Source: Bacillus cereus
GTDB lineage: Bacteria > Bacillota > Bacilli > Bacillales > Bacillaceae_G
Direction of reading: 5' to 3'
Length of the DNA: 39,025 bases
Assembly (NCBI RefSeq): GCF_002584535.1
Contig: NZ_NUOT01000030.1
Span: 1 to 39,025 of the forward strand
Part shown: positions 31,524 through 39,025 of the stretch, piece after piece
Layout of the letters: each line of letters starts with the position of its first letter
Numbering within the stretch: position 1 is the first letter of the stretch
Notes under the pieces: model-generated
Told to the model about the DNA's origin: nothing
Seen by the model: only the letters and a program-made list of their open reading frames with translations
The model's database searches: none
Position numbers and translations under genes: made by a program

Positions 31524-31916
31524 TTAATTGTTTTTCAATTTGTTTTTAGTTTCAATTCTATGAGTTAAATATTTAGCGTATTCAATTAATTCATTTTCTA
31601 ATAGTGGTTTATCTTTATCTGGAATGCTCTTATAACTCTCATATAAATCTTTAGCTAAACGCTCTACAATAATTTTTCGATCTTCAGTTGTAAGCACTTC
31701 ACTATCACCAATTTTATTATTTAGGAGTCGGTCCGTACTTGTATTAAAATAGATAGAGATTTTTTGAAGCATTTCAAAATTTGGTTCTTTTCTGTTGTTT
31801 TCCCAATTGGAAATAGTGCTACTAGCGACTCCTAGAACATCACCAAGTTCTTTCATACTTAATCCTTTAAGTGTTCTTAGGATTCTAACATTTTCTCCAA
31901 AATAATTTTGTATCAT
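31524..31916 (-). CDS. XRE-family repressor (C1-like)
   Basis: 130 aa. N-terminal helix-turn-helix MKELGDVLGVASSTISNWEN near residues 20-39, then YFNTSTDRLL, a common XRE continuation; C-terminal 60 residues are helical and probably dimerise. RBS GGAGTG. Divergent from the small XRE gene at 32063 with operator-like sequence between, as in phage immunity regions. Convergent with the 35-aa ORF. Likely represses both promoters of the 31.9-32.06 kb region. Confidence 0.8.
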   Translation of the reverse strand: MIQNYFGENVRILRTLKGLSMKELGDVLGVASSTISNWENNRKEPNFEMLQKISIYFNTSTDRLLNNKIGDSEVLTTEDRKIIVERLAKDLYESYKSIPDKDKPLLENELIEYAKYLTHRIETKNKLKNN

Positions 31917-31959
31917 CTATTTCACTCCAATCATCGTATTTTCTTTTGGGATAATATTT

Positions 31960-32042
31960 TTCTCTTTAAGTGGAAAATATTCACCTTTAGGATAAAAAAC
32001 TTTCCCGAAAGGATTGACATTCTACTTTTAGGAGAATAGAAT
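31960..32042. promoter_or_regulatory. Control region between repressor and Cro-like gene
   Basis: Rightward promoter TTGACA (32014-32019) and TAGAAT (32037-32042), 17-bp spacer, near consensus. AAGTGGAAAATATTCACCTT (31968-31987) is a partial dyad and CTTTCCCGAAAGG (32000-32012) a smaller one directly before the -35: both are operator candidates for the divergent XRE proteins. Confidence 0.65.
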
Positions 32043-32062
32043 GTAATTAAGGGGGTGAGAAA

Positions 32063-32272
32063 TTGACCGTGTTACGCTATATTAGGGAATCAAAAGGTCT
32101 TACAATTCAAGAGGTATCTGAGGCCTCTGACATACCTGTAAAAACTCTATATCATATTGAAACTGGTAAAAAGGGACTTATCGAGAAACGTGCAAAAGTT
32201 CTTGCTGATCTCTTTAATGAACCCATTGAAAAAGTATTTTTTGCTACGTACTATAGAGCAAAATTAGAATGA
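32063..32272 (+). CDS. Small XRE-family regulator (Cro-like)
   Basis: 69 aa from TTG 32063, RBS GGGGGTGAG. Helix-turn-helix LTIQEVSEASDIPVKTLYHI, then ETGKKGLIEKRAKVLADLF. Single-domain like Cro. Opposed to the 130-aa repressor, so the two could form a bistable switch. No terminator is seen between it and the adhesin gene 150 bases on, so the switch may reach the surface protein and transfer genes. Confidence 0.75.
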   Translation: MTVLRYIRESKGLTIQEVSEASDIPVKTLYHIETGKKGLIEKRAKVLADLFNEPIEKVFFATYYRAKLE

Positions 32273-32425
32273 AACATTTCTTAGCGTTACACAATTATAC
32301 ATTTATATTGTAAATCAGTAATGAAGAAAAGGTACAATTTTATTTTTATTTTTTTAGCTTTTAAATCTGAAAATTCTGATTTTAGTTCTTTGAAAACTGC
32401 ATATCATATGAGGGAGCTGTTAGTC

Positions 32426-34666
32426 ATGTTGAAACGATCGTATCAAATGATACTCATTGCTATGAGTATGCTTCTAGTTGTTCTGAATTTTGTATTTCCA
32501 CTGACAAAGGCGAGTGCTGAAGTCATTAATCGTGAGAAATATGAAATGAATTGGAGTTATAGCCCCATGTACGGGAAAGAACTGCGGACAGAATTACTGA
32601 AGAATACAAATGGTCAAATTGCGTATTGCTTAACGTATGGAAAACTCAGTCCCGATGGCAATGATCTTCCAGAGATGGGGCGCACACATGATATTGTGTA
32701 CCGTGTTCTTCTAAATGGATATCCACAAAAGAGTCCAGAAGAACTAGGTGTTGCTAGCTGGAAAGAGGCGCATTATGCAACACAAATTTCTGTTTGGGCG
32801 GCATTAGGGCAAATTGATATCGACAAAATTGAGCATCGAGATGCAGGTGTTGCAAAAGCAGTAAAGACCATCATTGATGGAGCGAATACAAGTCAAGAAA
32901 CACAAGAACTGTACATGAATGTAACACCAACAGACAATCAAGAAGCAAAATTAAACGGTGAGTACTTTGAGACGACAACCTATCAAGTAGAAAGTAATGC
33001 AAAGAACGGTGTATTTACGGTACAACTATCCAATGCACCAAATGGAACAAAAGTTGTTTCAACAAAAGGAGAAGAGAAACAACAGTTCAACTTAGGAGAA
33101 CAATTCCGTATTCTTGTACCAAAATCCTCTCCAAGTGGTACGTTTTCCTTGAAAGTATCCTCTAACCTTTCTAAATTGCATGCAGTAGCTTACAAAGGTA
33201 CTGATAAGGTGCAAGATGCAACGGTCTTATTAGAAAGAAACGAGGAAAAAGTAAGTACTGATCTACAAGTATACTGGAAATCCCTTGGTGGATTGAAGGT
33301 TGTAAAAGTAGGTGAGAAAAAAGAAGTGTTACAAGGTGCTGTATTTGAAGTTTTCAACAGTGCAAACGAAAAGGTAGGTACGATTACTACCAATGAGGAG
33401 GGGACAGCGAGCCTTTCTGGTTTAGAAGCTGGGAAGTATACTTTAAAAGAAGTAAAAGCTCCTACTGGCTATGTAGTGAATAATAAACCTCAAATACTTG
33501 AAGTGAAGACTGGTGAAGTTGCAACCATCACAGTAGAAAATGCAAAAGTAAAAGGGAATATCGAGATTAAGAAATTGAGTGATAGTGGGAAAGTTCTTCC
33601 AGGCGTAGAGTTCACTGTGTATCAAGGCGAAAAAGAAATCACCAAGACCACTACAAATGAGAAAGGAATTGCCCAAGTAAAAGATCTTCCTTACGGAGAT
33701 TACTACTTTGTCGAGACAAAAGGTGTGGAAGGACATATTTTAAACAAAACAAAGTATCCATTCCAAATAAAAGAACAAGGGAAGACACTTACTTTCACAG
33801 TGGAAAACAAAGAAGTAAAAGGAAATGTGAAACTTCTTAAGGTGGATGCAGAAAATCCAGATAAGAAATTAGAAGGAGCAACATTCATCCTTCAAGATAG
33901 CAAAGGAAAGAAAATTAGCGAACACAAAACAGATAAAAACGGCATGATTGAAGTTACGAATGTACCGTTTGGGTCATATCAGTTTGTCGAAAAGCAAGCG
34001 CCAAAGGGATATGTTCTTTCGAAAGATCCAATTCCTTTTAACATCTCTGAGAATGACAAAACACTTACATTAACGGCTAAAAATAAGCAAATCACAGGTT
34101 CTCTTATCATTACAAAGGTGGACGTAGCTAAAGGGAATAATAAACTCCCAGGAGCAGAGTTCACAATCTATGATGAGCAAGGAAAGGAAGTCGTGAAAGG
34201 TAAGACAAATAAAGAGGGGATTGCAACATTTGAAAAACTTCCGGCTGGAGAGTACACATACCGTGAAACGATTGCGCCAGACGGATATTTAATTAACGAA
34301 GAAACATTCCGTTTCGAAATAAAAGAGGACGGCCAAATTATCAAACATACAGTAAAGGATGAAAAGAAACCGACACCACCTACACCAGAGACTCCACAAA
34401 AACCGGAACATCCAGAAACACCACAACCACAGACACCAGAACAACCAAAAGTAACGGAACAATCAGTTACACCACAACCAGAGACACCACATAAAATCAT
34501 TACACAACCACAACAAGAACAAACACCAAAGAAAGTAGAAAATAATCTTCCTACAACTGGCGGTAAAGCTGAAAATCCATACATAAAATGGATTGGAATT
34601 GTATGTGTCGTACTTGGCGCAATTGGAGCTGTATTTGCAGTAAGGAACCGCAAAAAAGCTCAATAA
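32426..34666 (+). CDS. LPXTG-anchored adhesin with thioester and Cna-B domains
   Basis: 746 aa. Signal peptide 1-32 (ILIAMSMLLVVLNFVFPLTK, cleaved near ASA). Thioester-type domain: Cys in IAYCLTYGK (about 66) and Gln in YATQISVWAAL (about 119), the pair that makes an internal thioester binding covalently to host or cell-surface proteins. Four Cna-B/SpaA-like domains start near 290, 377, 467 and 558 (for example GNIEIKKL, GSLIITKV), each with an E-containing TV(E)N or ET/APxGY segment suited to isopeptide bonds. Pro/Thr-rich wall spanner 650-700, then LPTTGG, membrane helix and KK tail for sortase. ATG 32426 chosen for the signal peptide and GGGAG upstream. Likely cell-cell contact in mating or host adhesion. 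Confidence 0.85.
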   Translation: MLKRSYQMILIAMSMLLVVLNFVFPLTKASAEVINREKYEMNWSYSPMYGKELRTELLKNTNGQIAYCLTYGKLSPDGNDLPEMGRTHDIVYRVLLNGYPQKSPEELGVASWKEAHYATQISVWAALGQIDIDKIEHRDAGVAKAVKTIIDGANTSQETQELYMNVTPTDNQEAKLNGEYFETTTYQVESNAKNGVFTVQLSNAPNGTKVVSTKGEEKQQFNLGEQFRILVPKSSPSGTFSLKVSSNLSKLHAVAYKGTDKVQDATVLLERNEEKVSTDLQVYWKSLGGLKVVKVGEKKEVLQGAVFEVFNSANEKVGTITTNEEGTASLSGLEAGKYTLKEVKAPTGYVVNNKPQILEVKTGEVATITVENAKVKGNIEIKKLSDSGKVLPGVEFTVYQGEKEITKTTTNEKGIAQVKDLPYGDYYFVETKGVEGHILNKTKYPFQIKEQGKTLTFTVENKEVKGNVKLLKVDAENPDKKLEGATFILQDSKGKKISEHKTDKNGMIEVTNVPFGSYQFVEKQAPKGYVLSKDPIPFNISENDKTLTLTAKNKQITGSLIITKVDVAKGNNKLPGAEFTIYDEQGKEVVKGKTNKEGIATFEKLPAGEYTYRETIAPDGYLINEETFRFEIKEDGQIIKHTVKDEKKPTPPTPETPQKPEHPETPQPQTPEQPKVTEQSVTPQPETPHKIITQPQQEQTPKKVENNLPTTGGKAENPYIKWIGIVCVVLGAIGAVFAVRNRKKAQ

Positions 34667-34692
34667 TTTAAAGTATGAAAGGAGAGAAAGAC

Positions 34693-35268
34693 ATGCTAGG
34701 AGTCATTCAAAGGTGCTCAGGGCTTCTACAGGCAATGAAGAGTTCGAATCGTGAGAAAAAGGGTGTAGATGTAATTAGAGCGTCCCAAGAGGCGTATCAA
34801 ACAGTAATAGAGGGGGTAAGAAAAGCAGAACAGAGATTTATCTTCATTTTTGATCCCACGGGTCAATTTTACAAAGATACACATCAACAGAAATTAAAAC
34901 AAGGCTATCGCATTGTAAAGTATGATTTGTTAAGCGAAACAGTTTCTTTAGATTATGAAGATCATCAAAAGGTTGTCACGTATATCAGCATAGATACAAG
35001 TAATAGTACCTATGAAGATCGAGGAGAAGCGTTATCTCATTATCTTCATTTTCTAACAGAGAAGAAGAAAATTAGACCGATACATCTAGTATTTTATCAA
35101 TTCAATCTTTACCCCATCCCTCATATGGAGCAGTTTTTAAAGAAAAGTGCTACCTATAATATTCGAACTTCCATCGTAGTAGAATCTCATTCCGTTTTAC
35201 AACGTATATACGGAAAACATGGAGCAAACCGAATTACTACCTCATGTCAGACAACGGTTCTAGCATAG
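34693..35268 (+). CDS. Shrunken VirD4-like protein lacking ATPase motifs
   Basis: 191 aa; ATG 34693 with AAAGGAGAG six bases upstream. Two stretches look like VirD4/TraG coupling proteins: FIFIFDPTGQFYKDT with GYRIVKYDLL (family: TDPKGELYE...GYxVxVLDL) and, near residue 135, PIHLVFYQFNLYPIPHMEQF with VLQRIYGKHGANRITTSCQT (family: DEFxxxGxIPxxxxxL...LxxxYGxxGAxxIxxNC). The Walker A is absent and the Walker B DE pair is replaced by YQ. So it is probably a non-catalytic relative that may regulate or assemble a coupling complex. The similarity is judged from memory of the family. It follows the adhesin gene by about 26 bases. Confidence 0.5.
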   Translation: MLGVIQRCSGLLQAMKSSNREKKGVDVIRASQEAYQTVIEGVRKAEQRFIFIFDPTGQFYKDTHQQKLKQGYRIVKYDLLSETVSLDYEDHQKVVTYISIDTSNSTYEDRGEALSHYLHFLTEKKKIRPIHLVFYQFNLYPIPHMEQFLKKSATYNIRTSIVVESHSVLQRIYGKHGANRITTSCQTTVLA

Positions 35269-35406
35269 TCTTACCTTTCAAAAAAGAAGAATCTTATCAG
35301 GGTTTTAGGGATTTCACAATCATTTTCGATATATAGATGGATAGAAAACTATACAAGATGAAAGGGGGGATTTTAAGTCCTTCCCTTTACGAAGGAGGCG
35401 ATAGAC

Positions 35407-35655
35407 ATGGGAAAAGAGCAGAGACTTGCATTCTATGATATATCGTCGTCACGTGCACAAAGTGTCAAAACATTCGATGGCAAAGTGTATCAGTTAAAAG
35501 GAGCGGTAGCGATAGAACATACAACAGGAAACATTGAAAGGGTTGCAGAGATCTATTACCGTGTCCGTTCAGTCATGGATGAAAAGCAAAAAGTAATTGC
35601 CAAGAGAAGAAACCAGGATGATGAATTGACGACTGTGTGCCAACGACGGAAATAA
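35407..35655 (+). CDS. Hypothetical small protein
   Basis: 82 aa, MGKEQRLAFYDISSSRAQSV onwards; basic C-terminus (VIAKRRNQDDELTTVCQRRK). Strong RBS GAAGGAGG. Mixed alpha/beta, no membrane segment, no family recognised. It ends just before the inverted repeat at 35670. About 140 bases without features separate it from the VirD4-like gene. Confidence 0.5.
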   Translation: MGKEQRLAFYDISSSRAQSVKTFDGKVYQLKGAVAIEHTTGNIERVAEIYYRVRSVMDEKQKVIAKRRNQDDELTTVCQRRK

Positions 35656-35669
35656 GATGATTTTCGAGA

Positions 35670-36215
35670 AAACAAGCGGTTTTGGAGTGTGCTGAGATAG
35701 ATAGATTTATCCGATGATAATGGAAAAACCAACAATTTCGTAACTGTTTTTATAGACGTTCAAAACGAAAGTTTTTCCTTATCGAAGCACAACTGTCCTT
35801 TGAAAATTCCACATGCGTGCCCTCTTTCGAAACGGTCACTAGAAGGGGTGGGTATACGATTTCTAAGTTCGGTGTGTGGATACTTAAAACACACCTGTGA
35901 CCACGGGAAAAATACGGTGTATCCATCATCTGTAGGAGTTAGTAATCGTGAGGAATATCCCAGTGAGACATTCTGAAGAAGCGATGAACACAAAAATAGT
36001 AGATACACAAGGTTCTACGTACATGCCAAAACGTTGTGCAGTATTGGGCTTATGAAGTTCGGTCGGGATGAATGTTCATATGCATGCCAATATAGGGTTT
36101 ACCATATCAGCCAGAAATGGTAATTAATCAATATTTTCCCAATATTCTTGCTATAATAATAACCAGATGTGGAGATACAAATTGAACTCTCAGTAGACTC
36201 CAAAATCGCTTGTTT
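35670..36215. mobile_element. 546-bp MITE-like element with 28-bp inverted ends
   Basis: 35670-35697 (AAACAAGCGGTTTTGGAG and on to CTGAGA) matches the reverse complement of 36188-36215 at 25 of 28 positions. No coding frame inside; the interior is richer in GC than the neighbourhood and has internal hairpins (GTGTGTGG...CACAC near 35873-35899; GATTAATTACCA near 36117). No clear target-site duplication. A TATAAT (36152-36157) inside could serve the next gene. Could be a B. cereus-type repeat element, a MITE, or a structured RNA. Confidence 0.45.
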
Positions 36216-36238
36216 AATAATAATAGGGAGGTCAAAGT

Positions 36239-36688
36239 ATGACTCGAAAATCAAAAATCATCGCCGTTATTGTTGCATTGGTTGCAATCTTAGGGATTGG
36301 TTCCACACTGGTATTCTCAAATAGCAAGAAAGGAGAACTTGAAGAACTAAGCCCTCAAGAGATGAAAAAATTTATGTCACAGGATGGAACTGGATTTGTA
36401 ATGTATTCTTTCCGTAAAGAGGATCGAGTGGGCTATATGAATCAAGTTCAAAAAGCATTAAAGAATAATAATGTAAACGGTAAGGAATTAGATAGTAATC
36501 ATTCGGGATTTGACGTAGACAAAAGTCAAGAATTTTATGGTTTAGAACAGAATGGTGAAACTTTAGCTTATTATCAAAAAGGGAAGCTTAAAAAGCAACT
36601 TGCATTAGATAAATACAAACCATCGGAGTTAGAAAAAGAATTAGATGTGTTTGTACGTAATATGAAGGAAATGTACATCAATAAATAA
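36239..36688 (+). CDS. Membrane-anchored protein of the transfer region, perhaps thioredoxin-like
   Basis: 149 aa. N-terminal anchor (IIAVIVALVAILGIGSTLVF), then an extracytoplasmic domain of about 120 residues: SPQEMKKFMSQDGTGFVMYS, DKSQEFYGLEQNGETLAYYQ, and a C-terminal helix. The order helix, beta strand FVMYS, helix, and late beta pair resembles a thioredoxin fold, but there is no CxxC. RBS GGGAGG. First of a run of transfer-type genes. Identity uncertain. Confidence 0.5.
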   Translation: MTRKSKIIAVIVALVAILGIGSTLVFSNSKKGELEELSPQEMKKFMSQDGTGFVMYSFRKEDRVGYMNQVQKALKNNNVNGKELDSNHSGFDVDKSQEFYGLEQNGETLAYYQKGKLKKQLALDKYKPSELEKELDVFVRNMKEMYINK

Positions 36689-36713
36689 ATGGATAGAGAG
36701 GCGGTGTAATAAA

Positions 36714-36953
36714 TTGTCTATTCCAACTGTTACACAACGTGATTTAAAGAAATCACGGGACTTGGTCGAAAAGTTATTAAAGGTCAAAGGAGAAAGTTAT
36801 CAAAATTGGCTCCATGCACAACATCAACAGTTCATTGAAGGAAATCAAGAATTAATATTAGAAGCACTCACTCTATTTGTAGAAGAAGAAAAAGGTTCTA
36901 GTAGGGCACCTGAACGTCCGGTGGATCTTTCTCAGTCAAGTGAAGTTGTATAA
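36714..36953 (+). CDS. Small soluble protein of the transfer region
   Basis: 79 aa from TTG 36714, RBS GAGGCGGTG. Helical N-terminal half (LKKSRDLVEKLLKVKGESYQ), acidic segment EALTLFVEEEKG, hydrophilic tail. No family recognised. Lies 25 bases after and 25 before its neighbours, so it is co-transcribed with them. Confidence 0.5.
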   Translation: MSIPTVTQRDLKKSRDLVEKLLKVKGESYQNWLHAQHQQFIEGNQELILEALTLFVEEEKGSSRAPERPVDLSQSSEVV

Positions 36954-36978
36954 CACAAATATAAGGAGAGTGTAGGAT

Positions 36979-37272
36979 ATGTTTAAATTAAATAACTTGA
37001 TTTTAGGTGCGGGAGACGGCATGTCTAGCCTAGTTAGTACAGGGGAATCAGTATTAGCCTGGGCGCAACGCTTGGGACTCGTTAGTGCGGCTATCGCATT
37101 TTGTATTGGTGGTTACTATCTGATCTGGGGTGGAGAACGAGGTAGACACCAGAGTAAGGGCTGGTTTATTGGAGCGGCTGTAGGGTTAGTTATTGTAATG
37201 GGTGCAAAGGGATTAGCAGAAGGCATTAATAGTAATATCAAATTTGGATCTATTTTGTTCTTTTGGATGTGA
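36979..37272 (+). CDS. VirB2/TrbC-like small membrane protein
   Basis: 97 aa with two membrane helices (SAAIAFCIGGYYLIWG and GWFIGAAVGLVIVMGAKGLA) joined by a short basic loop (ERGRHQSK). This two-helix, glycine-rich form matches VirB2/TrbC-like subunits of Gram-positive type IV secretion systems. No cleavable signal peptide is obvious. RBS AAGGAGAG. Followed by a terminator, so it is the most abundant-product-like end of this sub-operon. Confidence 0.6.
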   Translation: MFKLNNLILGAGDGMSSLVSTGESVLAWAQRLGLVSAAIAFCIGGYYLIWGGERGRHQSKGWFIGAAVGLVIVMGAKGLAEGINSNIKFGSILFFWM

Positions 37273-37296
37273 AGATACAATGAAATTCGTTTTGAC

Positions 37297-37330
37297 AAAG
37301 AAGCTATGCGACTGTATAGCTTCTTTTTAT
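37297..37330 (+). terminator. Terminator after the VirB2-like gene
   Basis: AAGAAGCTAT pairs with ATAGCTTCTT, followed by TTTTA. It divides 36239-37272 from the downstream genes; read-through may feed them. Confidence 0.7.
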
Positions 37331-37372
37331 ATGCCAATGTAGAGCGCTAGAAAGGGGAGGAGGACACAATTT

Positions 37373-38458
37373 ATGTTAGAAGTCATGTTTACCAAAAGCA
37401 CAATACCAGAGATTAAAAGTTTTCAAAAGATGTCGTTGCAGGATGCTTGTAAGATTTCGTACCAACTCGAAAAAGCCTTACAGGAACAAGAAAATATTGT
37501 CCATGTAGATTTTCATATTTTAGATCAAGACAATGAGTTGTATGCAGGGACATTGTCTCTAGGAGCTGGTTATGCTTCACATTTGTATGAACATGTAGAA
37601 AATAAACTGTCTACCATGGAAATGGATGAGGAACAAGAGGAACAAAAAGAAGAGCTGTTAGAACTGATGAAACAAGATATTGAAGGATTTTTGCAAGAGA
37701 TTGCTCCACCTAAAGAGGTAAAGGAACCAAAAGAAAACAACAGAGCTAGAGAGAAACAACATGTTAACGAAGAGCTTACCTTAGAAAAAAGAAACAAGAA
37801 TAAAAAACATCTATTCCAAATTATCGGAGGAGCGGTTAGCGGGATTGTAGTAGGAGCTATAAGTGTTTTTTCCTTATATACTGTCCCAACGAATTCAGTT
37901 GAAGCAAGAACCGATCAGCCGGATACGCATTTAGTGAAAGGACTTCAACAAGCTTCTATTCAGCAATATCCAAAGGCAATTCAAGAGTTTGAGAAATTGG
38001 ACTATAAAGGGTTAGATAAAGAGAGTCAAAAAGCAGTCTTATTCTCTTATTTATTAAGCGGAAAGGCAACTAAGGCCATACAGTATGAAGCGAAATTTGC
38101 AGAGAGTGTTGTAGCTTACTATATCGGAATCGACAATATAAAAAAAATAAATGAAATTGACGTTAAAAACGATGTGATTGATTTTGAAAAGGCGGCACTT
38201 AATAAAAAATATAAAGATGTGATTCGATTAAAAACAAAGGTCAATATGGATGGTAGACGTGAAAAGCTTGTAGCTGAAGCCTATGTGAATCAGAAAAAAT
38301 TTGATGATTGCTTTGCCTTTGCAAAAACACAAGGAAATAAAACTCTTATGAAAGAGGTAAAAGAGTTGCAAAAAAAGGACGTGGGGCAATCCACTCTTAG
38401 TGAAGAAGAAAAGAAAGCAAAAATCGAAAAAATTGATAAGGAATTAAGCGAAATCTAA
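37373..38458 (+). CDS. Single-pass membrane protein with TPR-like outer domain
   Basis: 361 aa. Residues 1-80 form an alpha/beta domain (EVMFTKSTIPEIKSFQKMSL, VHVDFHILDQDNELYAGTLS) reminiscent of LPD25-like domains in transfer proteins. 80-140 is charged coil, then a membrane helix (IIGGAVSGIVVGAISVFSLY) near 160. Residues 180-361 are helical repeats (AIQEFEKLDYKGLDKESQKA; YVNQKKFDDCFAFAKTQ) of TPR type. Cytoplasmic domain, one helix, outer helical repeats: the plan of EssB/YukC in type VII secretion, although no relation is shown. RBS GGGAGGAGG. Probably part of the conjugation apparatus. Confidence 0.55.
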   Translation: MLEVMFTKSTIPEIKSFQKMSLQDACKISYQLEKALQEQENIVHVDFHILDQDNELYAGTLSLGAGYASHLYEHVENKLSTMEMDEEQEEQKEELLELMKQDIEGFLQEIAPPKEVKEPKENNRAREKQHVNEELTLEKRNKNKKHLFQIIGGAVSGIVVGAISVFSLYTVPTNSVEARTDQPDTHLVKGLQQASIQQYPKAIQEFEKLDYKGLDKESQKAVLFSYLLSGKATKAIQYEAKFAESVVAYYIGIDNIKKINEIDVKNDVIDFEKAALNKKYKDVIRLKTKVNMDGRREKLVAEAYVNQKKFDDCFAFAKTQGNKTLMKEVKELQKKDVGQSTLSEEEKKAKIEKIDKELSEI

Positions 38459-38474
38459 AGGGGGAAGAAACGTT

Positions 38475-39025
38475 ATGCCTTTAAACTATCATAAATTTTT
38501 TAAACAGATGGGAATTGTAGCTGTAGGTGGTTCGTTGTTACTAGGTAGCGCTGGTTGTAGTTGGTTTGGAAGTCAGGAAACAACAAAAAGTAAGCCAGCT
38601 ATAACCAAAAAAGCTGATAAAAATAAACCAGAAGAAAAGAAAGAAGATATAAATAGAAAAGATTTTGAAACAATGACAGAAAATGCGATAAAAAGTCAGG
38701 ACAAAGATGTTGCATATGTCCTAGATATTGATAAAAACAAAGTAAATTATAAAGATAAGGCAATTGTAAGTAATCTTCAAAATGGGGATGAAACAACTTC
38801 CCGTGCTCTAGCTTTATTTGACAGAGAAACTTCAGATGAAACCATTCATGATACAACGAAGGATAATGTGATTGCAGTTATTACAGATGGAAGTCCGCAA
38901 GTAGCAGTTAAAGGTGACCAATTTGCATTTGGTGATCAAAATACAGACTTATCACTAGCAAGCATTGTAGATGTGGCTCCAACGGAGAAACAACCAGATG
39001 CGATTGTAGAACCACCAACAGAGCC
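38475..39025 (+). CDS. Lipoprotein of the transfer region (cut by window end)
   Basis: At least 183 residues, open at the end of the window. Signal with lipobox (IVAVGGSLLLGSAGC, Cys 28), then a lysine-rich linker (TKKADKNKPEEKKEDINRKD) and an acidic domain (DKDVAYVLDIDKNKVNYKDK; VIAVITDGSPQVAVKGDQFA). The last residues are Pro/Glu-rich (EPPTE), so it probably continues into a proline-rich stretch. ATG 38475 after GGGGGAAG. It follows the TPR-like gene by 16 bases. Function unknown; a surface part of the mating apparatus is likely from context. Confidence 0.65.
   Translation, partial: MPLNYHKFFKQMGIVAVGGSLLLGSAGCSWFGSQETTKSKPAITKKADKNKPEEKKEDINRKDFETMTENAIKSQDKDVAYVLDIDKNKVNYKDKAIVSNLQNGDETTSRALALFDRETSDETIHDTTKDNVIAVITDGSPQVAVKGDQFAFGDQNTDLSLASIVDVAPTEKQPDAIVEPPTE

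Noticed and set aside
32321-32425. Upstream start for the adhesin at 32321
   Set aside because: It would put 35 residues before a good signal peptide and has no clear RBS.
34168-34653. 161-aa minus-strand cysteine/glycine-rich frame
   Set aside because: Complement of the proline/threonine-rich wall-spanning part of the adhesin; low-complexity shadow.
35760-36008. 82-aa minus-strand frame in the MITE-like element
   Set aside because: No RBS, no neighbour on that strand, composition follows the repeat structure.

Overview
The window is low-GC Gram-positive DNA. It has strong AGGAGG-type ribosome binding sites, frequent TTG and GTG starts, and many gene families typical of Bacillus cereus/thuringiensis plasmids (DUF3961, DUF2187, DUF3967 and a ParM-type partition locus). 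I read it as part of a large, probably conjugative, plasmid of that group. There are no rRNA or tRNA genes and no chromosomal housekeeping genes. All family names come from reading motifs; no database search was run.

Layout. 1-3.4 kb: a SEC-C/YkgJ cysteine-cluster protein, then a small-protein module (HTH, DUF3961, basic small protein, DUF2187, and a last gene broken by a nonsense codon). 3.4-11.2 kb: a type I-B CRISPR-Cas locus, cas6-cas8-cas7-cas5-cas3, without cas1, cas2 or cas4. It lies between two arrays (12 repeats/11 spacers and 5 repeats/4 spacers) that read outward from near-identical inverted leaders. The inverted repeat also carries the cas terminator and the tail of cas3. The locus is bracketed by direct repeats that look like small-RNA genes. 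11.5-13.5 kb: a second copy of the small-protein module. 13.9-16.5 kb: an XRE regulator and a leftward mobilisation operon (two small proteins, FtsK/TcpA-like ATPase, replication-relaxation protein).

16.5-24.5 kb: the maintenance region. It has a DnaA-box cluster, a 566-aa protein of unknown function, nine iterons at about 111-bp spacing, an IS200/IS605-type right end resembling an omega-RNA without tnpB, a putative Rep protein, and parM-parR with four phased 11-bp repeats as candidate parC. 24.5-29.3 kb: a long AT-rich, gene-poor stretch with dispersed GAACGC-N3-GCGTT palindromes, a MerR/DUF3967 protein and a wHTH protein. A candidate structured small RNA is transcribed divergently from the wHTH gene.

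29.9-39.0 kb: an AimR/AimP arbitrium-type peptide signalling pair, then a 35-aa ORF where phages carry aimX, then a divergent XRE repressor/Cro-like pair. After that come an LPXTG adhesin with a thioester domain and Cna-B repeats, a shrunken VirD4-like protein without nucleotide-binding motifs, and transfer-type genes (VirB2-like membrane protein, TPR-like membrane protein, lipoprotein) running off the end. The most interesting hypothesis is that a phage-style peptide-controlled genetic switch has been placed upstream of the surface/conjugation genes of a plasmid. The second is the symmetric CRISPR locus without adaptation genes, whose left array still records ordered leader-end growth.
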